In this document: piece after piece, positions 1 to 6,804 of the stretch | Position numbering within the stretch: the stretch's first letter is position 1 | How the letters are laid out: each line of letters begins with the position of its first letter | Assembly (NCBI GenBank): GCA_946539175.1 | Contig: CAMNHH010000115.1 | Location: 1-6,828, forward strand | Length of the DNA: 6,828 nucleotides | From: an uncultured Clostridia bacterium | GTDB taxonomy: Bacteria; Bacillota; Clostridia; Oscillospirales; Oscillospiraceae | Direction of reading: 5' to 3' | Notes under the pieces: generated by a model | Seen by the model: only the letters and a program-made list of their open reading frames with translations | Told to the model about the DNA's origin: nothing | The model's database searches: none | Program-made: the position numbers and the translations under genes

Positions 1-425
1 CCGATCTCGCCGGAGACCAGCTCCACGGAGCCCACGTAGGGCTCCTTCATCTGCAGGTCCCGAATGACCGTCAGCAGACCGTCGGTGCCCACGGCGGCGC
101 CCACGTCCAGCTTGCCCGCGTACTTCTCCAGCAGGGAGATATGGGGGTTCTGGACATAGCCCCGGACGTTGCCCGCCGCGTCGGAGACCGCCAGGATGGT
201 GCCCAGGGGGCCGCCGCCCTTGATCTGCAGGGTGACGGAGCCGTTTTCGATCTTCTGCATATTGCCCAGCATGGCGCAGGCCGAGAGGACCCGGCCCAGG
301 GCCGCCGTGGCGGTGGGCGTGGTGTTGTGGATGGTCCGGGCCCGCTCCACGATGTGTTTGGAATTGATGGCGACGGCCTTGACCCACCCGTCGGTGGTCA
401 TGGCTCGGAGTATGGTATCAGACAT
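1..425 (-). CDS. hslO: Hsp33 family redox-regulated chaperone, N-terminal part (cut by window edge)
   Basis: The first 141 codons of an Hsp33 chaperone run off the left edge. Hsp33 is a cytoplasmic holdase that is activated by oxidation and prevents aggregation of unfolded proteins. The visible part is the N-terminal substrate-binding domain, with family hallmarks in the right order: an AALGRVL helix (residues 41-47), KGGGPLGTI (69-77), a D-x-x-G-x-V-R-G-Y turn (82-90), VG-x-D-G-L (112-117), and EPYVGSVELVSGEI (128-141). The family is usually about 290 residues, so roughly half is seen. The C-terminal zinc-binding redox switch (CxC...CxxC) lies outside the window and cannot be verified. The ATG at 423-425 has an AGGAG Shine-Dalgarno at 432-436, six bases upstream. 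No clear promoter is seen in the 113-base gap to the methyltransferase, so co-transcription is possible. That gap is largely filled by a heptad repeat. Confidence 0.93.
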   Translation of the reverse strand, partial: MSDTILRAMTTDGWVKAVAINSKHIVERARTIHNTTPTATAALGRVLSACAMLGNMQKIENGSVTLQIKGGGPLGTILAVSDAAGNVRGYVQNPHISLLEKYAGKLDVGAAVGTDGLLTVIRDLQMKEPYVGSVELVSGEI

Positions 426-446
426 TTTTGACTCCTATTTCTGAAA

Positions 447-546
447 TAATAAGTAATCGATAATAAGGAATAAGTATCCAAATCGTTCAGCTGCAGTTAT
501 TACTTATTACCTATTACTTATTACCTATTACCTATTCCTTATTCCT
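447..546. repeat. AT-rich heptad repeat array with opposed arms
   Basis: Positions 498-546 hold seven contiguous 7-bp units of the form TATT(A/C)C(T/C): TATTACT, TATTACC, TATTACT, TATTACC, TATTACC, TATTCCT, TATTCCT. Positions 447-474 carry four units of the opposite orientation (TAATAAG, TAATCGA, TAATAAG, GAATAAG), separated by about 23 bases that contain CAGCTGCAG. Bases 447-457 are complementary to 499-509 and to 513-523, and 462-472 are complementary to 533-543, so alternative hairpins are possible. The two best pairings cross each other and are not one clean nested stem. On the minus strand the units contain TAA/TAG, and because 7 is not a multiple of 3 they place stops in all three frames. 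The array fills the gap between the methyltransferase and hslO. Whether it is dispersed elsewhere in the genome cannot be seen here. Confidence 0.85.
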
Positions 547-1276
547 TTTGTGCTGCGATGAAAACCCGCTGCTCGTCGGGGGCGGGAGCTTCCAGCTTCC
601 TGTCGGCGTAGAGCCCGACGCGGACAAAGCCCGCCTCGCGGAGCCATTGGTTCAGCTCCTCCGTCCGGTAGGCGTATTCCAGGTGCTCCTCCCGGCTGCG
701 CCGCCAGAGCTTCCCCTCCTTTTGGAAAATATCCATGCCGTAGCAACAGATGCGGGTCGCTTCGTCGAAGGCGGCCCGCCAGAGGCAGAATACCTCGTCG
801 TCCTCGTCCAGCAGAATCTGCCCGTCCAGGGCCCGGAGCTTGGCCTCGGTGTTGATGTCGAAGATGAAGAGACCGCCTGGGTTCAGAGCCTTGAAGGCCC
901 TGGTGAAGGTCTCCCGCAAGGCGTCCGGTTTCGTCACGTAGTTGACCCCGTCCAGGCAGCAGACCACCAGGTCCACGGGCAGGGGCAGGCGCAGCTTTTC
1001 CATCCGCTGGCGGACAAACCAGGGTGGGTTTTCCATTCCTGCGGCCTTGTCCGCTGCCTGGGTCAACATTTCCTCGCTCTGATCCACACCCAGAACGGAG
1101 AGCCCCTCCCGGGCCAGGAGAATTGCCATAGTTCCGGTGCCGCAGGCCAGGTCCACCGCCGAAGCGGGTTTGCAGCCGTAACGGTCCAGGATTTTGTGAT
1201 AGAAGGCCAGCACGGCCTCGTAGGGTACGTCATTGGTCAGCCGGTCATAGGACGCGGCAAGGGATTCGTAGGCCAT
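539..1276 (-). CDS. Class I SAM-dependent methyltransferase, YqeM-like
   Basis: This is a 245-residue soluble protein with a Rossmann-type methyltransferase fold. SAM-binding motif I is VDLACGTGT (41-49). The acidic residue that ends strand 2 is in GVDQSEEM (63-70). The motif IV region is DLVVCCLDGVNY (102-113), and LNPGGLFIFDIN (131-142) forms the following strand and loop. The CCLDGVNY segment, the DEDDEVFCLW stretch (157-166) and the REEHLEY stretch (195-201) resemble Bacillus YqeM from memory. The methyl acceptor is unknown to me and no target is claimed. I chose the ATG at 1274-1276 because AGGAGG (1281-1286) sits four bases upstream. A longer frame from 1306 would begin inside a hairpin and lacks a binding site. 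The stop codon (539-541) lies in the heptad repeat. The hairpin at 1295-1330 lies between this gene and the upstream lipoprotein gene. Family is confident; the exact subfamily is moderate. Confidence 0.92.
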   Translation of the reverse strand: MAYESLAASYDRLTNDVPYEAVLAFYHKILDRYGCKPASAVDLACGTGTMAILLAREGLSVLGVDQSEEMLTQAADKAAGMENPPWFVRQRMEKLRLPLPVDLVVCCLDGVNYVTKPDALRETFTRAFKALNPGGLFIFDINTEAKLRALDGQILLDEDDEVFCLWRAAFDEATRICCYGMDIFQKEGKLWRRSREEHLEYAYRTEELNQWLREAGFVRVGLYADRKLEAPAPDEQRVFIAAQKE

Positions 1277-1280
1277 ATTG

Positions 1281-1286
1281 CCTCCT
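1281..1286 (-). promoter_or_regulatory. Shine-Dalgarno that fixes the methyltransferase start
   Basis: AGGAGG on the minus strand lies four bases before the ATG at 1274-1276. It supports this start over the in-frame ATG at 1304-1306, which falls within the stem of a hairpin and has no comparable upstream purine tract. Confidence 0.8.
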
Positions 1287-1294
1287 GTGTGTCT

Positions 1295-1330
1295 AAGAAA
1301 CACCATCGCCTTGCGGCGATGGTGTTTCTT
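1295..1330 (-). terminator. Terminator-like perfect hairpin between lipoprotein and methyltransferase genes
   Basis: Bases 1295-1310 and 1315-1330 form a perfect 16-bp inverted repeat with a four-base loop (1311-1314). Read on the minus strand, the GC-rich core CACCATCGCC/GGCGATGGTG is followed by TTTCTTAG and preceded by an A-rich run, the usual layout of an intrinsic terminator. It begins five bases after the lipoprotein stop. On the plus strand the T-run is longer (TTTCTTTTT), so it may also stop antisense transcription. It ends only eight bases before the methyltransferase Shine-Dalgarno. It could therefore act as an attenuator or as an mRNA-processing or stability element rather than a complete terminator. 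Confidence 0.75.
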
Positions 1331-1335
1331 TTTCG

Positions 1336-2106
1336 TTAGTTCAGGCCGGTGATGCCGTCCAGAATGGGCTGCACGTCGCTGCCGTCCGTAAGACCCACGG
1401 TCAGGACGCCCATGTAGTCGGCATCGGTGCGGTACCAGATCTGATACTCGTTAATTTCGATTCCGTTGGACACCATAACCAGATGCAGCACGGTCCGGTC
1501 CTCGCCGCCCACCTTCATGGTAACGGGCTCATAGACCTTGGTCTCCATGCCGGCAGCAGAGAACTGCGCCTTGTAGGTGGCCTCGGAAAGGGTGAAAATC
1601 TGCTCGTCGCTGTACGCGTCCAGCACCGCCTGCTTGGGCTGGAGGATCAGATTCAGGTTGTTGCCGCTAAGATTGGCCATCATCATATCCATGAACTGGC
1701 CGTTCTTGCCGATCAGCTCGGCCACGTCGGTGCCCGCCATTATTTCGGCGGTGACGTTGTTGACCTGGGCAATCTGATCGTCGTCATAGAAGGTCCAGCC
1801 CTCGGGCCGGGCGATCCGCAGGTTCAGCGCCTCATTTTCGTAGGCGGAGTCGGTGATGGTGCCGCGGATCTCCTCGGAAGTCGGGGCTTCGGTGGCGGGG
1901 GCGTCGGTCTCATGGGCCTCGGTGGTCACAGGGGCCTCTGTCGTGGGGGCCTCCGTGGTGGCGGGCGCTTCCGTCTTGGGCGCCTCGGTAGTGGCGGGCG
2001 CCTCCGTCTTGGGCGCCTCGGTGGTGGCGGGGGCAACCGGAGCGGACACGCAGGCCGTCAGGCCCAGCAGCAGGCACAGGGTCAGGAGCAGTGCAATTTT
2101 GCGCAT
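1336..2106 (-). CDS. Secreted lipoprotein with TTEAP-repeat linker and PsbP/DcrB-like domain
   Basis: This 256-residue protein starts with a lipoprotein signal peptide: basic MRK, a hydrophobic stretch (4-16), and the lipobox LTAC with the acceptor cysteine at position 19. It should be lipidated and held on the outer face of the membrane. Residues 27-79 are a low-complexity Thr/Glu/Ala/Pro linker of 11-residue units, probably an extended spacer away from the membrane. Residues about 83-256 form a globular domain with a pattern (ARPEGWTFYDDDQI at 99-112, then alternating short strands, ending near GVLTVGL) that recalls PsbP/Mog1/DcrB-like domains. That assignment is by eye and moderate. No catalytic residues are evident and function is unknown. 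The start has GAGGA (2114-2118) seven bases upstream. No convincing own promoter is visible between udk and this gene, so it may be read through from udk. Confidence 0.85.
   Translation of the reverse strand: MRKIALLLTLCLLLGLTACVSAPVAPATTEAPKTEAPATTEAPKTEAPATTEAPTTEAPVTTEAHETDAPATEAPTSEEIRGTITDSAYENEALNLRIARPEGWTFYDDDQIAQVNNVTAEIMAGTDVAELIGKNGQFMDMMMANLSGNNLNLILQPKQAVLDAYSDEQIFTLSEATYKAQFSAAGMETKVYEPVTMKVGGEDRTVLHLVMVSNGIEINEYQIWYRTDADYMGVLTVGLTDGSDVQPILDGITGLN
1897..2028 (-). repeat. 33-bp tandem repeat encoding ATTEAPKTEAP units
   Basis: Four in-frame 33-bp units encode ATTEAPKTEAP, ATTEAPKTEAP, ATTEAPTTEAP and VTTEAHETDAP, followed by a partial, degenerate unit (ATEAPTSEE, to about 1870). 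The first two copies (1996-2028 and 1963-1995) differ at only 2 of 33 bases, which suggests recent duplication. The later units are more diverged. Because the period is a multiple of three, copy-number change would lengthen or shorten the linker without a frameshift. Confidence 0.9.
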
Positions 2107-2136
2107 TGTTTTTTCCTCGTTTCTCTTTTCATTTTG

Positions 2137-2156
2137 AAAACGCGATTTCGCGTTTT
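2137..2156 (-). terminator. Short terminator-like hairpin downstream of udk
   Basis: AAAACGCG (2137-2144) and CGCGTTTT (2149-2156) form a perfect 8-bp inverted repeat with a four-base loop. On the minus strand the CGCG core is followed by TTTTCAAAAT. It lies 52 bases after the udk stop and 31 bases before the lipoprotein start. The GC core is only four pairs, so termination would be weak. It could equally be a protein-binding palindrome or chance. Confidence 0.4.
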
Positions 2157-2177
2157 GCGTTGACGTTCGCGGGGTGG

Positions 2178-2207
2178 GGACGGACGAGCCACGCTCGCCC
2201 TGCGTCC
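2178..2207 (-). other. GC-rich stem-loop immediately after the udk stop codon
   Basis: On the minus strand, GGACG (2207-2203) pairs with CGTCC (2182-2178). After a three-base bulge (2202-2200), GGCGAGC (2199-2193) pairs with GCTCGTC (2189-2183) through one G-U wobble, leaving the loop GTG. The structure starts on the base directly after the udk stop. It has no T-tract behind it, so by itself it is not a standard intrinsic terminator. A role in protecting the 3' end of udk mRNA, or being part of a dispersed repeat, is possible but only inferred. Confidence 0.5.
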
Positions 2208-2864
2208 TTATTCCTCCGGCTGGGGCTTGGGGTCGTCGCAGTGGTCGATGTGGTGCTGGATCTGGCTGGTGATCATATTTAGGGCCACCAGATTCTTACC
2301 GCCCTCCAGCACCACCACGTCGGCGTTCTTCTTGCTGGGCTCCACGAATTGCTCGTGCATGGGCTTGACAGTTTCCAGATACTGGGTCAGCACTGACTGG
2401 AGAGAGCGGCCTCGCTTGGCCACGTCCCGCTTGATGCGGCGGATCAGCCGCACGTCGTCGTCGGTGTCCACGAAGATCTTGATGTCCATCTGATCACAGA
2501 GGGCCTTGTTTTCAAAGATCAGGATCCCCTCCACGATGATGACGCTGCGGGGCTCCACGGTGATGGTCTCCGCGGTGCGATTGTGGATGGCGTAGTCGTA
2601 GACAGGGCACTGGATGGCCTTGCCCTGCTTGAGCTGCTTCAGGTGCTCGATCATCAGATCCGTCTCAAAGGCGTCGGGGTGGTCGTAGTTCAGCTTGCTG
2701 CGCTGCTCAAAGGGCAGATCATCGTGGGCACGATAGTAGTTGTCGTGGCTCAGAACGGTGATATCGTCGCCAAAGCCCTGCATGAGGTTCTTCATCAGGG
2801 TGGTTTTTCCGCTGCCGCTGCCGCCCGCAATGCCGATGACCAGAATGTTGTCCAGATTTGCCAT
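2208..2864 (-). CDS. udk: Uridine kinase (uridine/cytidine kinase)
   Basis: This 218-residue cytoplasmic kinase phosphorylates uridine and cytidine to UMP and CMP in pyrimidine salvage. It carries the P-loop GGSGSGKTT (14-22), DNYY (41-44), the NYDHPDAF motif (59-66), the nucleoside-site stretch YDYAIHNR (89-96), VEGIL (111-115), FVDTD-x-D-x-R-L-x-R-R (131-143) with the lid RDVAKRGRS (147-154), and QYLETVKPMHEQFVEP (161-176). These are in the canonical order, and the length fits the usual 205-220 residues. The start at 2862-2864 is set by GGGAGG (2870-2875) five bases upstream and by the family's usual N-terminus. The frame stays open to 2966 only through the hairpin and promoter. The gene has its own strong promoter (2938-2966) and a structured leader, and lies directly downstream of a nucleoside transporter operon, which fits a salvage role. 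Confidence 0.96.
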   Translation of the reverse strand: MANLDNILVIGIAGGSGSGKTTLMKNLMQGFGDDITVLSHDNYYRAHDDLPFEQRSKLNYDHPDAFETDLMIEHLKQLKQGKAIQCPVYDYAIHNRTAETITVEPRSVIIVEGILIFENKALCDQMDIKIFVDTDDDVRLIRRIKRDVAKRGRSLQSVLTQYLETVKPMHEQFVEPSKKNADVVVLEGGKNLVALNMITSQIQHHIDHCDDPKPQPEE

Positions 2865-2869
2865 AGCTA

Positions 2870-2875
2870 CCTCCC
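2870..2875 (-). promoter_or_regulatory. udk Shine-Dalgarno, complementary to an upstream hairpin arm
   Basis: GGGAGG on the minus strand lies five bases before the udk ATG and decides that start. The wider stretch GCGGGAGG (2877-2870) can form eight consecutive pairs, one of them G-U, with CTTCCCGC (2920-2913). That segment is otherwise the loop edge and 3' arm of the leader hairpin. The site could therefore be exposed or hidden depending on the fold. Confidence 0.75.
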
Positions 2876-2906
2876 GCGTTGCGCTCTCTGTATTCAATAA
2901 AACATG

Positions 2907-2935
2907 ACACCGGCGGGAAGGGCTCCCGCCGGTGT
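2907..2935 (-). terminator. 12-bp hairpin: transporter operon terminator and/or udk leader stem
   Basis: ACACCGGCGGGA and TCCCGCCGGTGT form a perfect 12-bp stem with a five-base loop (2919-2923). On the minus strand it is followed by CATGTTTTATTG, a moderate T-rich tail, so it can end transcripts coming from the nupOPQ-like operon 90 bases upstream. However, a strong promoter lies just before it with the expected start point near 2930-2933, inside the first arm. The same structure would then also be the 5' end of udk mRNA, possibly slightly shortened. Which role dominates cannot be told from sequence. Confidence 0.7.
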
Positions 2936-2937
2936 AA

Positions 2938-2966
2938 ATTTTATCAGCTATTGTCGAAATTGTCAA
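2938..2966 (-). promoter_or_regulatory. Sigma-A promoter for udk
   Basis: The minus strand shows a perfect -35 TTGACA (2966-2961), a 17-base spacer and a -10 TAAAAT (2943-2938, five of six to consensus). The transcription start is expected near 2930-2933, giving a leader of roughly 65-70 bases before the udk ATG. It lies in the gap after the permease gene and points at udk. Confidence 0.85.
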
Positions 2967-3025
2967 GGGGTTATCCGCCCGAAGCGAAAGAGAACGAATT
3001 CTTGCTTTGCAGGAAGGACGGGGCC

Positions 3026-3970
3026 CTAACGCATGCCCTTGTCGTAGGGAATGCCCTCGGCCTTGGGGGCCGCGGAGTTCTTGGAGGTGAAGGCCAGCAC
3101 GATCAGCGAGACGATGTAGGGCAGCATGTTGTACACGCCGCTGGGGATGTTCATGGCCTTCAGGAAGTCGAAGCCCTGATAGGTGTTGCCCAGAGCCCGG
3201 AACAGGCCGAAGAGCAGGGCCGCCCCGGCGATCTTGAAGGGGTGCCAGGCGCCGAAGATCATGACGGCCAGGGCCAGGAAGCCGAAGCCGGCCACGCCGT
3301 TCTCAAACTTCCAGGTGGAGACGCCGGCGGTGATGTAGGTGATGCCGCCCACGCCGCCCAGCAGGCCGGAGAGCAGAACGCCCGCCCAGCGCATCTTGAA
3401 GACGGAGATGCCCACGGAGGCCGCCGCCTGGGGATGCTCGCCGCAGGCCCGGAGCCGGAGGCCGAACTTGGTCTTGTAGAGCAGGACGTAGACCACGATC
3501 AGCAGGATCACCGCCACGATCATAAACCAGTTCAGCTCAAATTTGTCGATGGTGGTGAGGAAGGCCCGCTTGGCCTTGCCGTAGAAGATCTCAGAGGAGT
3601 GGTCATCGGGGTTCATCGCGGTGTTCATGGACTTCACCGCCACAGTGGCCAGGGCCGTGCCCAGCATGTTCAAGGCCGTGCCCACGATGGTCTGGTCCGC
3701 CTTGAGGTTGATACAGGCCACCGCCAGCAGGGACGAATAGAGCACGCCGAACAGGATACAGGCCCCCAGCACCGCCAGGAACATCAGGAAGGACGGGGTG
3801 CCGGGATAGGGCAGGAACTTCATGACCAGGGCTCCGCCCAGGGCGCCCATGACCATGATGCCCTCCAGGCCCAGGTTGATGACGCCGGAATGCTCGGAGA
3901 CGCAGCCGCCCAGAGCCACCAGCAGCAGCACGGAGGCGAAAATCAAGGTGTATTGGATCAGCAATAACAT
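3026..3970 (-). CDS. nupQ: Nucleoside ABC transporter permease, NupQ-like (COG1079 type)
   Basis: This 314-residue integral membrane protein is one of two permeases of a BMP-type nucleoside importer. Hydrophobic segments at about 2-22, 35-52, 60-87, 94-112, 148-165, 196-215, 226-241, 248-262 and 281-296 indicate a many-pass protein. Family marks are SGVINLGLEGIMVMGA (28-43) and the cytoplasmic ATPase-coupling loop KFGLRLRACGEHPQAA (168-183). A cytoplasmic tail (297-314) ends the protein. The ATG overlaps the stop of the upstream permease by one base (TAATG). Its Shine-Dalgarno AAGGAGG (3980-3986) lies inside the last codons of that gene, so the two are probably translationally coupled. The name follows Bacillus NupNOPQ by family resemblance. 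Homologues in other bacteria take purine or pyrimidine nucleosides, and the substrate here is not shown by the sequence. Confidence 0.9.
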   Translation of the reverse strand: MLLLIQYTLIFASVLLLVALGGCVSEHSGVINLGLEGIMVMGALGGALVMKFLPYPGTPSFLMFLAVLGACILFGVLYSSLLAVACINLKADQTIVGTALNMLGTALATVAVKSMNTAMNPDDHSSEIFYGKAKRAFLTTIDKFELNWFMIVAVILLIVVYVLLYKTKFGLRLRACGEHPQAAASVGISVFKMRWAGVLLSGLLGGVGGITYITAGVSTWKFENGVAGFGFLALAVMIFGAWHPFKIAGAALLFGLFRALGNTYQGFDFLKAMNIPSGVYNMLPYIVSLIVLAFTSKNSAAPKAEGIPYDKGMR

Positions 3971-5127
3971 TACTTGTTACCTCCTTCCGGTTTGACGTCC
4001 GCAGCCTTGACCGCAGCCCGCTCCTTGGCGGTGAAGCGCTCCTCACTCTTCCGCAGATGGTTGTTGATGAGGGTCTTGAAGAAGAGGACGAAGCCGCAGA
4101 GATAGATGATCACCGCGGAGATGAAGTCCGCGATCTGTGCGCAGTAGTGGCTCAGATCCACGTTGCCGCCGCCCACGGTGATGTGGGTGATGAAGTAGGA
4201 GGAGAAGATGGAGCCCACGGGGTTCAGGCCGCCCAGGAAGGCGGCGGCAATGCCGTTGAAGCCCATGGCCGGGACAGCGGAGGCGTTGACGTTCCACTGC
4301 TCAATGTCGGACAGATAGTACAGGGCGCCGCCCATGGCAGCCAGGCCGCCGGAGAGGATCATGGTGAGGATGATGTTCTGGTTTTCCTTCATGCCGCAGT
4401 ACTTGGCGGCATTGGGGTTGTTGCCGGTAGCCTTCAGCTCATAGCCCAGCTTGGTCTTGTCCAGAACGATCCAGACCACGATGGCGACGATGATGGCCAG
4501 GGGGATTGCGATGGTGACATACTGGTTGTTGGAGAAGAGCTTATCCAGGCCCAGGGTGGGCAGGATGGCCTGCTTGGCCTTGCTGACCAGACGGTAGGTG
4601 TCCTTGCCGGCGGGGTCCATGGCGGGCTTCAGCAGCATGTTCATGCCGTAAAGGGAGATCCAGTTCAGCATGATGCCGGAGATGACCACGTTCACGTTGC
4701 AGTAGGCCTTCAGCACGCCGCAGAGGGCGCCGCTGAGCGCGCCGGCCAGGATGCCGCAGATCAGGCACAGATACCAGGGACACTGCAGGCAGATGGCCAT
4801 GTAGATGGCCACGCCCATGCCCAGGCAGTACTGCCCGGCGGCGCCGATGTTGAACAGGCCCACCTTATAGGCAAATAGCACGGACAGGGAGCAGAAGATC
4901 AGCGGTGCGGTCTTGGCCAGGGTGGAGCCGAAGTACTTCATCCGGGCCGCGGCGCTGGGATACTTGAAGAAATTCTTCATCACGTTGATGATGGCGTTCC
5001 AGGCTCCGCTGGGCTCGATGATCAGCAGGGCAATATAGCCCACGATCAGGCCCAGGATGATACAGAGGATGGAGGTTGCGAAGGTCTGAAAGCCATTGTT
5101 GCGAAGCAGTGAGTGCTTTTGTTTCAT
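3970..5127 (-). CDS. nupP: Nucleoside ABC transporter permease, NupP-like (COG4603 type)
   Basis: This 385-residue integral membrane permease partners the NupQ-like protein. A short basic N-terminus (MKQKHSLLR) precedes the first membrane segment (about 16-37). Further segments lie near 74-86, 98-115, 119-138, 145-165, 204-222, 252-272, 287-300, 303-318 and 333-351. A charged cytoplasmic tail (352-385, rich in Lys/Glu/Arg) ends it. Family marks are GLFNIGAAGQYCLG (90-103), where many relatives have FNIGAEGQ, the coupling loop KLGYELKATGNNPNAAKYCGM (split here at 226-236 and 237-246), and GIAAAFLGGLNPVG (292-305). The start at 5125-5127 has AGGAGG (5137-5142) nine bases upstream. It begins 18 bases after the ATPase stop and overlaps the next permease, so all three are one operon. 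Family assignment is firm; the nucleoside specificity is inferred. Confidence 0.9.
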   Translation of the reverse strand: MKQKHSLLRNNGFQTFATSILCIILGLIVGYIALLIIEPSGAWNAIINVMKNFFKYPSAAARMKYFGSTLAKTAPLIFCSLSVLFAYKVGLFNIGAAGQYCLGMGVAIYMAICLQCPWYLCLICGILAGALSGALCGVLKAYCNVNVVISGIMLNWISLYGMNMLLKPAMDPAGKDTYRLVSKAKQAILPTLGLDKLFSNNQYVTIAIPLAIIVAIVVWIVLDKTKLGYELKATGNNPNAAKYCGMKENQNIILTMILSGGLAAMGGALYYLSDIEQWNVNASAVPAMGFNGIAAAFLGGLNPVGSIFSSYFITHITVGGGNVDLSHYCAQIADFISAVIIYLCGFVLFFKTLINNHLRKSEERFTAKERAAVKAADVKPEGGNK

Positions 5128-5145
5128 AACTGCGTGCCTCCTTCC

Positions 5146-6666
<1,521 letters not shown>

Positions 6667-6675
6667 GCCAATCCA

Positions 6676-6681
6676 CCTCCT
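6676..6681 (-). promoter_or_regulatory. Shine-Dalgarno supporting a TTG start
   Basis: AGGAGG on the minus strand, nine bases before TTG (6664-6666), decides the start of the ATPase gene. No ATG in the correct frame lies at a usable distance. Confidence 0.8.
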
Positions 6682-6698
6682 GTTTTTAATACAAGTTT

Positions 6699-6727
6699 AT
6701 TATACTACAGGGTCTTATGGATTTCAA
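6699..6727 (-). promoter_or_regulatory. Sigma-A promoter of the nupOPQ-like operon
   Basis: The minus strand shows -35 TTGAAA (6727-6722, five of six to consensus), a 17-base spacer, and a perfect -10 TATAAT (6704-6699). The expected start is near 6692, giving a leader of about 25 bases. Upstream, A-tracts on the minus strand at 6733-6737, 6740-6744 and 6754-6760 could act as an UP element. A 5-bp inverted repeat TAATA-N6-TATTA (6687-6702) overlaps the -10 and start region, but it is too AT-rich to call an operator. Confidence 0.85.
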
Positions 6728-6772
6728 ATATATTTTTCCTTTTTCGGCCACTATTTTTTTACAATTTGATAC

Positions 6773-6804
6773 AAAAAAGAGGGGACCGGCAAACCGGTCC
6801 CCTC
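6773..6804 (-). terminator. Intrinsic terminator of the unseen upstream gene
   Basis: GAGGGGACCGG (6779-6789) and CCGGTCCCCTC (6794-6804) form a perfect 11-bp stem with a four-base loop. On the minus strand it is followed by six T residues (6778-6773). This is a textbook rho-independent terminator for a minus-strand gene that lies beyond the right edge. In related loci that gene is often the BMP-family substrate-binding lipoprotein, but this cannot be seen here. The 24 bases beyond it (6805-6828) show no identifiable coding sequence. Confidence 0.92.

Noticed and set aside
447..546. CRISPR array
   Set aside because: The units are 7 bp and directly adjacent, with no unique spacers and no cas genes nearby.
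1276..1306. N-terminal extension of the methyltransferase to an ATG at 1306
   Set aside because: It starts inside the terminator-like stem with no Shine-Dalgarno; AGGAGG lies four bases before the internal ATG.
548..1339. Plus-strand open frame opposite the methyltransferase, and similar ones at 1483-2163 and 4057-4878
   Set aside because: Each lies antisense to a well-supported gene and shows only shadow composition; there is no credible plus-strand promoter and start pair.
2864..2966. N-terminal extension of udk to an ATG at 2966
   Set aside because: The extension would translate the promoter and the hairpin, lacks a binding site, and adds 34 residues not typical of the family. The ATG at 2862-2864 has an ideal site.
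2984..3010. Minus-strand hairpin with a TTCG loop just after the nupQ-like stop
   Set aside because: Only AGAA-TTCG-TTCT pairs cleanly (four weak pairs); the rest needs bulges, and no T-tract follows.
2879..3967. Plus-strand open frame (362 codons) opposite the NupQ-like permease
   Set aside because: It is a His/Gln/Gly-rich shadow of the permease codons, starts inside the udk leader, and has no domain or proper binding site.
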